A stretch of DNA of 64,000 nt from Cornus controversa. Its lineage: Eukaryota; Streptophyta; Magnoliopsida; Cornales; Cornaceae. Made by a program: the position numbers and the translations under genes. Position 1 is the stretch's first letter. Every line of letters begins with the position of its first letter. Under the pieces are notes generated by a model. The model searched no databases. It saw only the letters and a list, made by a program, of their open reading frames with translations, and had not been told where the DNA came from. Shown piece after piece: positions 36,062 through 48,420 of the stretch. Where the stretch lies: assembly GCA_026545225.1 (NCBI GenBank), contig CM048846.1:82849270-82913269 (forward strand). Reading direction: 5' to 3'.

Positions 36062-39000
36062 ATGGCTAGTGGCCGTGGTCGTGGTCGTCGTGGGCAGGTT
36101 CCGAACGAGGAAGTCCCACACCATGATCGTAGTGTTCGGGATTTGATGATTGAGGATTTACAGAGGCAAGTTGCAGAGTTAACCCAACGTCTAACGGCGC
36201 AAACTATCAGTGACCGTGAGGTGGAAGATCACGAATCCAATTCCAGTTCTGACAACCCGTTTCACAATCGTGCTCAATTCTGGGGGCACCGTGGTCGGGA
36301 GGAAAGTCATGAAGACCTCGGTTTCAAAGTGGATCTGCCCGAGTTTTCTGGTACGTTACAGGCCGAAGGATTTATCGATTGGATGAACGAAGTGGAGCAT
36401 ATCTTTGAATATAAGGAAGTCCCAGATCGTGTCAAGGTGAAACTGGTTGACATCAAACTCAAAGGTAGAGCCTCTGCATGGTGGGAGCAGTTGAGGCGAT
36501 CACGAGACAGGCAGTGCAAGGCCAAGATCACTGATTGGGAGAAGATGAAGAAGAAGATGAAGGGTCACTTCCTTCCTTTTGGCTACATTCAAACCATGTT
36601 TCAGCGACTTCAGTCATTGAGGCAAGGCACAAGATCGGTTGATGATTACACAGAGGAGTTCTATCAATTGATAGCCCGGAATGATTTATCTGAGACGGAA
36701 GAGCAGACGGTGGCGCGATATTTGGGAGGATTGCGGCAGCCCCTCCAAGATGTCCTCAGCCTACACTCGTTTTGGACTATTTCTGAAGCATACCAACGAG
36801 CACTTGCTGTGGAAAAATAGCAAAATCGGAGGCCAGTGATCAGGAGCTATCAAAACAACCGGCCAGTTTGCCCTTAAGAACCCCGTCCTGTCCAGCTGAC
36901 ACCACAGGGTAATTCTCACTTGAACATTAGATGTTTCAGATGTGGTGAACAGGGACACAGAGCAAATGAGTGCAGGAAGCCTGCTAGTCAGAAGGGCAAA
37001 AATCTCCTGATTGAGGAAGACGTGGTAGACGAAACTGAGGAGACTAGAGAGCTTTTGTATGACGATGATAAAGATGAAGATGTGCTGTATGGAGATGGCC
37101 GTGAGAATCTGATCATTCGTAAGAGTCTACTGACCCCTAGGGGCGATTCAGGAGATGATTGGTTGAGAACCAATATTTTTTACACGACCTGCACAGTTGC
37201 AGATAAAGTCTGCAAGATGATCATTGACAGTGGCAGTTGTGAGAACGTAGTATCTGAAGAGGCTGTCCAAAAATTATAGTTGAAGACAGATTGTTATCCC
37301 AACCCGTACAAATTGTCATGGCTGAATAAAGGCAGTGAGGTAAAGGTGGATAGGCAATGCCTAGTGTCTTTCTCGATCGGCAAGAAATATTTTGATAATG
37401 CTTGGTGTGATGTTGTGGCTATGGATGCTTGTCATGTACTGTTAGGCAGGCCTTGGTAGTATGATCGCAGTGTTATTCATGACGGGCGAAAGAACACATA
37501 TTCCCTTAGCATCAAGGGGAAGAAGATTGTGTTGGCTCCTCGTCGGGAAGGAACCAGTCCTACCCCGGTAGCCAAAACTACTAACCTATTTTCTATGTCC
37601 AAGTTTTTAACTGAGATCGAGTATGGAGACGTGGTCTATGCTTTGCTGCCTTGTGAGAATAGTGCAACGGACGTGAACTTGAATCCAGATTTACCAGCAG
37701 AGGTGTAGCAGCTGCTAACAGAGTTTTCTGACCTGATGCTAGAGGATCTTCCTCCTGGGCTGCCGCCTATGAGGGATATTCAGTATCAGATTGACCTTGT
37801 TCCGAGGTCCAGTTTGCCTAATCGCCCGATGTTTCGCCTCAGTCCCAAAGAATCTGAAAAGTTGCAGCAACAGGTGGTAGAGTTGCTGGAGAGGGGCTAC
37901 ATTCGTGAGAGTATGAGCCCATGTGTAGTTCCTGCTCTGCTAGTGCCGAAGAAAGATGGCTCTTGGCGTATGTGTGTTGATAGTCGAGCAATCAATAGGA
38001 TTATAGTGAAGTACAGATTTTCAATTCCCCGTCTGGATAATATGCTAGACCAACTGTCCGGTTCTAAGATTTTCTCAAAAATTGACCTTAAAAGCGGATA
38101 CCACCAGATCAGAATAAGACCTGGGGATGAGTGGAAGATAGCTTTTAAGACGCAACATGGGTTATATGAGTGGATAGTCATGTCTTTTGGGCTGTCTAAT
38201 GCACCCAGCACCTTTATGAGGTTTATGCATCAGGTTTTACGACCTTTCATCAGAAAATTTATCGTAGTTTACTTCGATGGCATCCTCATCTATAGCCCGA
38301 CATGGACGTCACACTTTGATCACCTCTGTGCCGTCTTTGATACGTTGAGGACAGACCACCTGTTTATCAATCAGAAGAAGTATTCTTTCTTCACTACTTC
38401 TGTAACTTTTCTGGGTTTTGTGGTGTCTACTGATGGTGTTCATACAGATCCGTCGAAGATAGACGCGATCTTGGAGTGGCCCAAACCAAAAACCTTGCAC
38501 GATGTCCGAAGTTTCCATGGATTGGCATCTTTCTACCGTCAGTTCATCAGAAACTTCAGTACTCTGATTGCTCCTGTCACAGAGTGTCTTAAGGGACGTG
38601 ATTTCCATTAGTCTGAGGAGGCAGAGGCCAGTTTTCATCTAGTCAAGCAGAAGATGACAGAGGCACTAGTTTTGGCACTTCCTGACTTTGAAAAGGTGTT
38701 TGAGGTAAACTGTGATGCATCTGGGATTGGCATTGGTGGTGTTCTGAGTCAGGAAGGGCGCCCAATAGCCTTATTCAGTGAGAAGCTATCAGGATCAAAG
38801 AAAAATTATTTCACCTATGATCTGGAGTTTTATGTCATCATTCAGTCTCTAAAGCATTAGCGTCACTACCTAATACAGAGGGAGTTCATTCTCCTCACTG
38901 ATCATGAAGCTTTGAAATACATCAATGGCCAGCACAAGCTGAGTAGACGGCATACCAAGTGGGTGGCATACTTGCAAGAGTTCACATTTGCACTGAGTCA

Positions 39001-41813
39001 CCAGGCAGGGAGTTTGAACCGTGTTGCAGATGTACTGAGCCGTCGTACGTTGCTCCTCACCACCATGAGCATCAGAGTTGTAGGTTTCGATACATTCTCT
39101 GATATGTATGCTGCAGATCCTTCCTTCGGGAGGATAATTCAGGAGATAACTGATGGTCAACGCCATGATTTTATTTTGCACAATGGTTACCTGTTTCGTG
39201 GATTAAAGTTGTGCATTCCAGATTGTTCACTAAGCAACAGATTATTAGTAAACTTCATAACGAGGGTCATTTAGGCGAGATAAGACGTTGGGTCTGATCT
39301 CTTCCAACTATTATTGGCCCAAGTTAAGCAGTGACGTGGCTCGTTATGTGGAGCGTTGTTGTGTGTGTCAGATGTCCAAGGGAGTTCTCACTAATGCGGG
39401 CCTATACACACCTTTACCGATCCCTGAAGCCCCTTGGCTTGATGTCAGTATGGACTTTGTGTTGGGTTTACCTCGTACCCAACAGGCCGTGGATTCTATT
39501 TTGGTTATGGTCGACAAGTTTTCCAAGATGGCCCATTTTGTTGCTTGTAGGAAAACAATGGATGCTGCCCGGGTCGCCCATCTTTACTTCAAGGAGTTGT
39601 GCGTTTACATGGTGTTCCCCAATCCATTACCTCAGATCGTGATACCAAGTTCATGAGTCAATTCTGGAAGAGTCTATGGGAGAAACTGGGAACGAAGTTG
39701 AACTTTAGCAGTGCCTACCATCCTCAAACAGAAGGTCAGACAGAGGTGGTGAACCGGAGTTTAGGAAACCTTTTAAGGAGTTTGGCAGGAACTAAACCAA
39801 AGCAGTGAAATTTGGCATTACCTTAAGCAGAATTTGCCTATAACAGGTCGAAGAACAGATCAACAGGAATGAGCCCATTTGAGATTGTCTATGGTCAGAA
39901 CCCATCCGGGGTGCTTGACTTAGCCCCCTATTCTGCCGTGGGTCGTTTCAATGACAAGGCAAAAGAGATGGCAGAAGGTCTTCAAGGTATCCATGAGTAA
40001 GTGATAGGCGTTGAATGTTACGTATTCTAGCCTCTTAACTTGTGTATTTTATTCTCTTAGTAATAGATTATTTTGTTGTTTTACTTTGTTTTAGTGTTTT
40101 CTGTATTTTCAGGGCCTTAATGATTATTTCAATTAAAACCAAGCTTTTGGGCTTTTAAAGAAGACATCCAAGATGGTTAGATGAAGCCTACATCATAGAG
40201 AACCATTCAACCATTTATTTCAACTCAAATCAGTCCAAGAACGAGGTCCAAGAAAATTACAACTGCTTAAGAAGGTTTCGGGCCTGAAGCCCAAATCTGC
40301 GCATAATACAATCTTAATCCCGTTTTGGAAAATGGACCAGAAGTCTTATTTTCAAGCCTCAAATCGACATAATTTTCTTAGAAAGTTGAACGAAATTTGA
40401 TTCTGCACACTTTTGTATTTCACAAAAATTCCGTAAATCGGACTTCTAGTGGGTCAAAAGTTGGGCCGAAGTCAGCAGGAAAAACCCACCTGATTAGTGC
40501 TGCTGGAAATCCTAATTTATTCCTAATTGGATTAGGACTTTGGTGTATTCTCTTGGGGAATAAAGTGAAGAATTGGAGGCTGGAGTTGGGAGAGATTACA
40601 GAGTTTGGAGAGTCTAAAAGGGCTGAGAAGAGAACAGAAATATATTTGCAGAGCCATTAGAGAACGAAGTCATACGCATAATTCATGAAGATGATGCCTT
40701 ATTCCTGAACAGTTGAAGCTTCTTCTTCTACCATGAGCGGCTAGTTCATCCACTAGGGTTTTGATGTAGCCCTAACAAAGCATCAATGGTTTGATTGTTT
40801 TAATTATTGGGGACCTTTATATACATGCATAGATTGTGTAATTCAGAGGATTCTTATTATAGAATTGAGCAATAAAAGTCTTGTAAATTTAATCTCAATG
40901 ATTTCTTATCTTGTCTTAGATATTTAGTTGTTGTTATTGAACTCAATCTCTCTTATTTTCTGTAATTATGAGAGCGATTATTATACAATGGTAATCACTG
41001 AATATATTGTTAAGAGCTTTGATGGATTATGCCTAGAGAAGATAAACCATAATGCACCCTAGATTAGAGTAGTTAGGCAGATGGCCCATGCCAATTGAAG
41101 ATAGTCCATGGCTTAGCCTTAATCATATGTTATCTTCTTGATGGATGAAGGTGAGCTTGTAGCCACCGACACCACTTATGCACGATATAATTCCCAATAG
41201 TTGATTCAATTGACCATTAATTGTGGAGTTAGTGGTGAACTCAAATACCCTAGATTTCTCTCATATTATCTTCACTTTCTATCTGCTTTGAATTATTTTA
41301 TTTTACTTTTTAATTAGTTTAGTTTAAAATTCAGAATTCTTTTCTTATAAATTTAATTAGAATTAATTCCGTATTCTAACTCATCAGACCATAATCCCTA
41401 AGGTACGATACCCCTTTCGATAGCCCTATTCTGCAAGAAATTCGTTCTATTGCGAAGTGTGGAAAATTTTAATTGATATACTTTTTGAGTCACACTCACA
41501 CACGAATCAGCAGGTCAAGCTGGCCATTCACGAGAGTAATGCCAAGTACAAGGTTCAGGCTGACAGCTACCGTCGTCAAGTACTTTTTGACGTTGGTGAT
41601 TTTGTTTGGGCGGTATTAACTCGTGATCATTTCCCTGTTGGAAAGTATAACAAGCTAAAGGAGTGGAAGATTGGTCCTTGTGAGATCCTGCGGAAGATCA
41701 ATGATAACGCCTACAGACTGCGCCTCCCCAGTCATTTGAGGACTTCTGATGTCTTTAATGTGAAACATCTGAGTCCTTGTTTTATGGATTCTGATGAAGC
41801 TGTTGTAAACTAG
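36062..41813 (+). pseudogene. Ty3/gypsy gag-pol polyprotein, broken
   Basis: Gag opens at 36062 (252 codons; LPEFSGTLQAEGFIDWMNEV and KMKKKMKGHFLPFGY are the retrotransposon gag core) and is stopped by a TAG at 36818 before its zinc knuckle CFRCGEQGHRANEC (36932-36973). Protease shows DSG at about 37227. Reverse transcriptase (37736-38611) is open, but its active-site box reads YFDG in place of the usual Y-x-D-D. RNase H is at 38654-39060. Integrase runs from about 39288: zinc domain with CCVCQMSKG, core with DFVLGLP, a frameshift near 39600, then SDRDTKF and [14 protein letters not shown] or TGA codons stand at about 37279, 37440, 37708, 38609, 38858 and 39807, and a solo LTR at 40002 splits the integrase C-terminal region, which resumes at 41511 and ends at 41813. 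It cannot encode active enzymes; internal stops look like CAG/CAA or TGG transitions. Confidence 0.9.
40002..41509 (+). mobile_element. Solo LTR nested in the gypsy integrase region (1508 bp)
   Basis: Bounded TGATAGGCGTTG...CACGAATCA (TG...CA). Flanking pentamers GTAAG (39997-40001) and GCAGG (41510-41514) match at 3 of 5 with two transitions; leaving out the insert and one copy makes the integrase frame continuous. The same LTR occurs inverted at 42097-43530. Contains a TTTATATA motif at about 40817 and several AATAAA-type motifs, as expected for LTR promoter and poly(A) signals. Parent retrotransposon not present. Confidence 0.82.
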
Positions 41814-41842
41814 AGGACGAGTTCTTTCCAACTCGAGGTGAC

Positions 41843-42096
41843 TGATGCAGGAGCATCCGAGTCAGATGATGCTGAGCTGTCAGACGACACGTTGCTGGCA
41901 CTGAAATACCTTGAGTTGGCAGATCAGCGCAAAGATGGCAGAAAACCGTGACCTTATCCCTAATTAGGGTAATTTTGGATGCGCTTCAGTATTTTGGCCA
42001 TAACTTTGGCTATAGGTGTCAGAATCGCCTTTATGACCACAATTCGGAAAGCTTGGTTCAGTACCCACGACATGCACGCCTAGCTATGCTGGGTGT
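41843..42096 (+). repeat. 3' LTR of the Ty3/gypsy element, first part
   Basis: Repeats LTR1 from TGATGCAGGAGC to the insertion point in GGTGT. Continues at 43536. Confidence 0.9.
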
Positions 42097-43530
42097 TGAT
42101 TTGTGTGTGAGTGTGACTCAAAAAGTATATCAATTAAAAATTACCACACTTCGTAATAGAACGAATTCCTTGTAGAATAGGGCTATCGAAAGGAATGGGT
42201 ATCGAACCTCAAGGACTGTGGTCTGACTGTGTTGGATATAAGGAATTAATTCTAATTAAATTTAAAAGAAGTAAATTCTGATTTTTAAAACTAAATTAAC
42301 TAATGAAGCAATTGAACAAAAGCAAGAAAAACTAAGGAGTGTAGAGAATATAAGATAAGTCTAGGGTAATTGATTTCACCACTAACTTCACAATCAATGG
42401 TCAATTGAACTAACTATGGGCCATCATATCATGCATAAGTGGTGTCGGTGGCTACAAGCTCACCTCCATCCGTCAAGAAGATAACATATGATTAAGGCTA
42501 AGTCATGGACTATCTTCGATTGGCATGGGCCATCTGCCTAACTACTCTACTCTAGGGTGCAGTATGGTTCATCTTCTCTAGGCATAATCCATCAAAGCTT
42601 TTAATGATATATTCAATGAAAACCATTGTGTAATAATCACTCTCATGATCACAGAAAACAAGAGGGACGAGTTCAATAACAACAATCAAGTATCTAAGAC
42701 AAGATAAGAAATCATTGAAACTGAATTTGTAAGACTTTTATTGCTCAATTCTATAATAAGAATCCTCTAAATTACACAATCTATGAATGAATACAAAAAT
42801 TCCCAATAATTAGAACAATCAAACCAGTGATGTTTAGTTAGGGCTCCATCAGAACCCTGGTGGCTGAACTAGCCGCTCATGATACGCCTTGTTCTCCAAT
42901 GATTCTCTATTCCAAAAGCTCTTCAAAGCTGCTGCCAAGCCTCCCTATACAGCCCCAATTTGTCACTTTAAATAGCCAAGAGAATACATCAAAGTCCTAA
43001 TCCAATTAGGAATAAATTAGGTTTTCCCGCAGCACTAATCAGGTGGGTTTTTTCTGCTGACTTCGGCCCAACTTTTGACCTACTAGAAGTTCGATTTACG
43101 GAATTTTCGTGAAATACAAAAGTGTGCAGAATCAAATTTCGTTCAACCTTACGCGAGAATTATGTCGATTTGAAGCTCAGAAATAAGACTTCTGGTCCAT
43201 TTTCCAAAACGGGATTAAGACTGCATTATGCGCAGATTTGGGCTTCAGGCCCGAAACCTTTTTAAGCAGTTGTAATTCTCTTGAACCTCTTTCTTGGGCT
43301 GATTTGAGTTGAAATAAATGGTTGAGTGAATCTCCTTGATGTAGGCTTCATCTCACCATCTTGGATGTCTTCTTTAAAAGCCCAAAATCCTAGTTTTAAC
43401 TGAAATAATCATTACGGCCCTGAAAATACAGAAAACACTAAAACAAAGTAAAATCACAAAATAATCTATCACTAAGAGAATAAAATACATAAGTTAAGAG
43501 GCTAGAATGCGTAACATTCAACGCCGATTA
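42097..43530 (-). mobile_element. Solo LTR nested in the gypsy 3' LTR (1434 bp)
   Basis: Inverted copy of 40002-41509, flanked by a perfect 5-base duplication GGTGT (42092-42096, 43531-43535). On minus it starts TAATCGGCGTTG (the expected TG has become TA) and ends CACACACAAATCA. LTR1 shows the uninterrupted target. Non-coding. Confidence 0.88.
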
Positions 43531-43535
43531 GGTGT

Positions 43536-43897
43536 GTATTTTTTCGAGGCCAAAATCCACTATTTTTCCCTCCGAATCCCTAATTTTAGTAATATTTGTT
43601 TTGTTGATTAGGAAGAGATTCTGGGCTTGATTTGGGCCAGATTTTTGACAACTTCCTTCTTTTATTTCGTATTTTATTTTGGCACGATTTTTGAAATCCT
43701 ACTATTTTTGGTAATGTTGACGAAGTTCAGCTATATAGCCCGGCTTGTGGGTTGATTCTAAGATACTTTTGATTTTAAATAATAATTTGAATACCAAAGG
43801 TTTTTCTCTGAGTTTTTTGGGCAATTCTCGTGCATTCTTCCTGTTTATTTTCTGTTGCCATTAACCTACAGAATAATTACTATTCTATCCGACGTCA
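43536..43897 (+). repeat. 3' LTR of the Ty3/gypsy element, second part
   Basis: Resumes LTR1 homology (GTATTTTTTCGAGGCC...GACGTCA). A deletion of about 20 bases relative to LTR1 lies near 43590, where LTR1 has an extra TTATTCCTTTCC segment. Confidence 0.88.
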
Positions 43898-43902
43898 AAA
43901 AT

Positions 43903-44640
43903 ATAACCAGAAGTACTCATTCGATCTTCAATTGAACATGCCCAATCACTGTCAGAAAAACCATATAATTTAAAATTGTTAGTGTAGGTGTAACAAATAC
44001 CATAAATGAGATTCCTCTCAGGTATCTCAGCACCCTCTTTGCAGCCCCCATGTGAATCTTGCTCGGACTTGACAAGTATCTCAATAACAAACTTGTTACA
44101 AACATAATGTCGGACCAGTGCTTGTGAGTTACAACAAACTTCCAATCAAACTACGGTAAACATGAGAGTCCACCTTTTCTTTCTCATCATCCATGCAAAG
44201 CTTCTAATTTGTAATCATAGGAGCCTTCACCGAATTGCAATCGTTCATATTGTATTTTTCAAGGAAGTCTAGAACATACTTTGCTTCACTTACAATCCAA
44301 GAAAATAATTCATCAAACCAACGTCAATTCATTTCAAATTCAACAAAATATTTACTGTTATTCAAAGACAGTGTATGCATTGGACCACACAAATTAATCA
44401 GCATGCACCAACTCCAGTGGTGTGAAAGCCCTCCATGACTAACCCTTTAGGAATTTATCCTTGCGATGTTTGCCAAATTGACAATTCTCACATAATTTCT
44501 CAACATCTTTTTATGGGAGGCAGACCATACACCATATATACTTCTCTTATACAAAGTTTCAACACAACGGTGCTGCCCTTGAACATCTACACAATGCATG
44601 GCAAACATATTCTATTTCAAAACCACAAACTCTACATATA
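43903..44640 (-). pseudogene. Ty1/copia pol, integrase and reverse transcriptase remnants
   Basis: From high to low coordinate: integrase zinc and core start (NCQF and LVHAD, LCGPMHTLSLNNSKYFV in shifted frames, about 44540-44330), then a jump to the end of reverse transcriptase (KYVLDFLEKYNMNDCNSV, VYRSLIGSLL, PSKIHMGAAKRVLRYLRG, KLYGFSDSDWA..STSGYIF). Most of the integrase core and the reverse transcriptase catalytic part are deleted, and frames shift several times. Continues at 35372 on the other side of the gypsy element. Confidence 0.8.
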
Positions 44641-45164
44641 GTGTTATCAACCACTCTCTCTTTCAGTAAAACATATTTAATCTTATGTTTAATAGGATGG
44701 AGATTTAATGGACATTAAAAATACGAGTTTTTATATAGTTCCAACTTAAAGATGTAAATCCAAATTTTCCTATTCATTGTTTAGTTAGAATAATTAATAA
44801 GCAGGAACTGCTCAACTGCTGCAATAAAACTAATAACTCTTTTTTCTTTTCCTATTATTGTTGGAAAGGATAGAGAAAACTGTTTAAAGAGCTAAGCAAA
44901 TATATAATAGAAATAATTACATGGGCTTTCACGGCTGAAAAGAGACAAACCAAAATATACAATAGGCCCAAATAGCAGAAATATGGTCCAAAAAGAAATC
45001 CAAATAAACTAGAGTCCCTATAGGCCCAGTTGGTAAATGAACCAAACGTATCATAGCCCAAATGGATAAGGTACATTTGGATTTGCATCAATCATAGCTT
45101 GAGCACACAACTCGCGTCTCCGGTACACTGTGCTATCCAACCACCACATCTATCAACTGACTAA
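44641..45164. other. Intergenic sequence
   Basis: No gene or repeat end recognised. A 78-codon minus-strand frame at 44855-45091 is rich in Leu, Phe, Tyr and Ile and is probably chance in AT-rich DNA. Confidence 0.4.
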
Positions 45165-45503
45165 GGCCATCAGCGGCAAGTCTGGCCAAACAAACTCTTC
45201 TGTAGCCAATCAATGGCAAGGCTTGATTTGTGAGGATCGGCTAAGTGCTTGGCTGCATGGGGCGAAACACATAGCCAAGTAATTACTTTCTTTATTATTT
45301 TTTTTGTTATTGAATTCTTTTATAAAATCATTTCTATTAAAAAGATAATTTCGAGAACTTTAATTTGAGTACCACTTAGATTATTTTCTTGACTTAAAAC
45401 GAAAAAGCTAAAATGCTAAAATCTGAATAAGCTAAAATGCTGACGTGGTTGGCTGAAATTTAAATTTGGAGAACCAAATCTAATCAAGTCATAGTAGATG
45501 GCC
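45165..45503. mobile_element. MITE, PIF/Harbinger (Tourist)-like, 339 bp
   Basis: Inverted ends start GGCCATC (left GGCCATCAGCGG, right inward GGCCATCTACTA) with a perfect TAA duplication on both sides (45162-45164, 45504-45506). Non-coding. Confidence 0.75.
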
Positions 45504-45520
45504 TAACTTGTCAGAGAAAC

Positions 45521-46008
45521 TCAATTTGGGGGACGAGGATCAGAAGGGCAAGTTTCGCATTCTACTAGAGAGAGAAAAGTTTCAATTTTTGAACGGAGTG
45601 CTCTTGATTGAAGTTTCGCCTTGATAGAGCAGATATTGTTTAGAACAGCATTTTGAGACGTCGAAGGATTGCTGAAAATTCTAGAGTTTCGTTCTTGTAA
45701 GATGTGGTAGATGTATGTTGCTAGAACCATTTTTGAGATCGAATTATTGAATCATTTGTCCTTCCAGTGGTATGAAGACCATGAGATGAAGTTGCTCCAA
45801 CTTGAAGCATTGACAAGGAATGAAATCACATTTGTGCTGGATAAACTTCCAAATCGGGATAGAGAACCGACAATTGATGAATAAGTGTGTGTGGCTTTCA
45901 GGTTCAGATGCATAGGTTTGAGCTTTGTTGGTGGGACAAGCATGATTGATCCATAGTAGGCAACCTGTTCTGAATGGCCATCCACAGAGAGATTCTCTGC
46001 TTTGGGAT
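45521..46008 (-). pseudogene. LINE pol C-terminal remnant, distal part
   Basis: Minus strand: ISLWMAIQNRLPTMD at about 46000-45950 belongs to the zinc-binding zf-RVT domain that ends many plant LINE polymerases, and IYHILQERNSRIFSN near 45710-45660 is the conserved tail (IWxERNxRIF). Several stops and frame changes. Directly continues 47749-48420 once the PIF/Harbinger-like insert and one TAA are left out. Confidence 0.75.
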
Positions 46009-46011
46009 TAA

Positions 46012-46776
46012 GGCTCCGTTTGATTAGAAATGATAGAAAAAAATGGAGTGGATAACATTAGTTATGAGAGAGAAGAAAAGAAATGAGAGGATAAGAATCA
46101 CTTATATTACTGACAAAAAATTAAAAACTGTATTTGGATCTATTTTTTGGAAACTATTTTCAAAATACTGGTTTACAATAGTTACAGTTTTAAGAGAACA
46201 ATAAAAAGCTGTTTTGGGCAATTTTGAGAACACATACATGCACAAGTGAAAACACAGAGAACTCGTATACCTCTATTTTCTCATTTTAATCTGTTCAATA
46301 ACACCACCTATCTCTTCAAGTCCTTCTCTCTCAAATTTCGTCTCTTTCATTCAGGTAAAACACGCTTTCTCTCGTTTTCTCTCAAATTTAAGATGAAATT
46401 TGATCTCACTCAGTTGAGTTTATTTCTTACAGAGCTTTCTTTCACATTCATGCTTAAAATCCAATCTATTGTCTCTTTCTCTTTCTTTTTGTTTTGCTTC
46501 CTATCAGAGGTAATTCATCAATATCGCCTTTAGCTATTTTCCTAATTTTGTATTAATTTCTTTATCTAAAGAGATAAGGCTCCCTATATAAATATACGCA
46601 CACATATACATATATTTATATGTATATATAATCAGAATTGAGAAGTCAATTCATAAATCTTGGACTGTGATGTTTGGATTATGGATATGGATACATGAAC
46701 TGAAGCAATTAGAATAGAAAAATCATAATTAATCATGAAGGACGGAATCTCTCTCTCGCTTATAAGCCAATATTTT

Positions 46777-46812
<36 letters not shown>

Positions 46813-47745
46813 TCAATCTTGTCTTCCACTCCGTACACCAATGACCTGACTTTGGTCATATACTTATTCAACAAAATAATCATAAAAGACTGTATATTAT
46901 ACTCATAAGATATGTTTGGATACACAATTATACATAATGCACTTATTATCATAATAATACAATTATATAATTTGGTTAATTTTCAAAAAAAAAAAAATTG
47001 TATTCCTTTTATTTATTTGATATAATTTGAGAATTACTTTAATTAGTAAAAATTATTTTTTATTATAATAGTGCGTAATTTTTGTTATTTTATTTGTGCA
47101 AAATATTATTTAGAGTACAAATAGATTTATTAAGTTAAAAACACTTACTTAATTAAAAGTAATGCACCTCCAACCTTTATTAATAAAATTGCATTATTAG
47201 ATTTAAGAAAAATAAAGTAAAAATTATTTTTTGAAAACTGGTTAGTAGACACAGCCAAGTAGATTTATGAGTTTTTATTCTCTGAAAACTGTTATGTAAT
47301 TTTATCAACCAAGCGGATTTTTAAACTGCAAAAATTGAAAACTATTTTCTGTTTTGATTCTCTGAAAATTGAAAAATCAGAAAACTCAAAACTATTTTCA
47401 CAATTGCAAATCAAGCAAGCCCATAGTATTCTTATTTGGATAAGACAGGGGAGAGAAATGAAAATAAAGGATATCAATCAAATTATTGTCATATCCCTTT
47501 TATATTTATAGAATATAAGTGAAATAACAATTTTATGCAGTTTCGGAATTATGAAAGTACTACTTAACTCACTTTCATTTGTCCTCCAATCTTCTCATTT
47601 TTGGAATGATAGATATGAAATATTCCTTCAAATATCTCGCAATCATCTTGTTTCTCTTTATTTAAAGTACCCAAACACAAAATAAACTATCCTCTCCTTT
47701 CTTTTCTCTCCTTATCATTTCAAATCATTCCATCCAAACAATGCC
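46012..47745. mobile_element. PIF/Harbinger-like non-autonomous element (1734 bp) inside the LINE
   Basis: Left end GGCTCCGTTTGATTAGAAAT and right end, read inwards, GGCATTGTTTGGATGGAATG are inverted repeats of the GGC..YGTTTG type. A perfect TAA duplication flanks it (46009-46011, 47746-47748). The interrupted zf-RVT frame is continuous across the target. No transposase or Myb-like frame is seen, so it depends on a helper. An (AT)n run lies at 46781-46810. Confidence 0.82.
46781..46810. repeat. (AT)n microsatellite
   Basis: Alternating TA of about 30 bases inside the PIF/Harbinger-like element. Confidence 0.9.
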
Positions 47746-47748
47746 TAA

Positions 47749-48420
47749 GAGTGAGTTCCAAATGAGGTGACCCACGGAACATGGTGGGGATAGGTAAGAG
47801 AAGAAACTTTTGAGTGAGTATTTGCTGGAGGGGGAAATAGTCCATGACAGAGTGTCCTGTGAATCAGTGGCCTGGCAAGTGATCTGAGCTGCATTGGCTT
47901 CCTCCGACAGTCGACACCATGAAGAATTCTGAGGTATTTTGATCTCCCATATGCGTTTATTTTTTATGATGCAAGTCTTGCACCACATAACCCAAATGCT
48001 TTGGGAGTGAGGTGTGCTGAGAGCCCATATGTGCCTAAGAATGGCATCTTTGTTGCTTAATTCATGATTAGGAAATTAATTCATGATTAGGAAATCCGAG
48101 ACCACTTTCATCCTTAGGTTTGCAAAGTGATTGCCATGCGATTTAAGCACCATGAATCTTCAATTCTAAACCTGACCAAAAGAACTTCCTCAAAAGGGAG
48201 TTAATTTCAAGTTTTCAACAATGACAGCTTTTAGTAATAGGAAAAGACAAGTCCAGGATGTGATTTAGCTGATCAGAACAGATTAAATGAGTTGAACTCT
48301 TCCTGCGTAAGACAAGGATTTGCTACTCCTCCAATGGGTTATTCTGTTGGTGATTTTCTCCACAAGAACCTTGCAATCAGAAGCCCTTAGGCAAGTTGAT
48401 ATGAGTGGAACACTTTCCTA
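47749..48420 (-). pseudogene. LINE pol remnant, reverse transcriptase end and zf-RVT start
   Basis: Minus strand, high to low: VLVEKITNRITHWRSSKSLS and YAGRVQLI (about 48385-48290) is the reverse transcriptase-to-linker motif of plant LINEs. KIPQNSSWC and DTLSWTISPSSKYSLKSFFS (about 47940-47800) is the start of the zf-RVT domain. Stops are frequent. The catalytic reverse transcriptase core and the endonuclease are not in the window. Confidence 0.78.

Larger units (their letters stand above)
35373..43897 (+). mobile_element. Ty3/gypsy LTR retrotransposon with nested solo LTRs (8525 bp)
   Basis: Bounded TGATGCAGG...CGACGTCA and flanked by a perfect AAAAT duplication (35368-35372, 43898-43902). 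LTR1 is 35373-36010; LTR2 is 41843-43897 and is split by a 1434-base solo LTR, leaving about 616 bases of its own. A primer site TGGTATCAGAGC follows LTR1. The order gag, protease, reverse transcriptase, RNase H, integrase is Ty3/gypsy (integrase last). No chromodomain is visible after the integrase C-terminal region. LTR1 and LTR2 differ by a few percent in the first 260 bases, mostly by transitions. The gag-pol is defective. Confidence 0.93.

Noticed and set aside
44855-45091. 78-codon hydrophobic minus-strand frame, possible small membrane protein
   Set aside because: No start context, homology or conserved neighbour; AT-rich DNA readily gives such frames.
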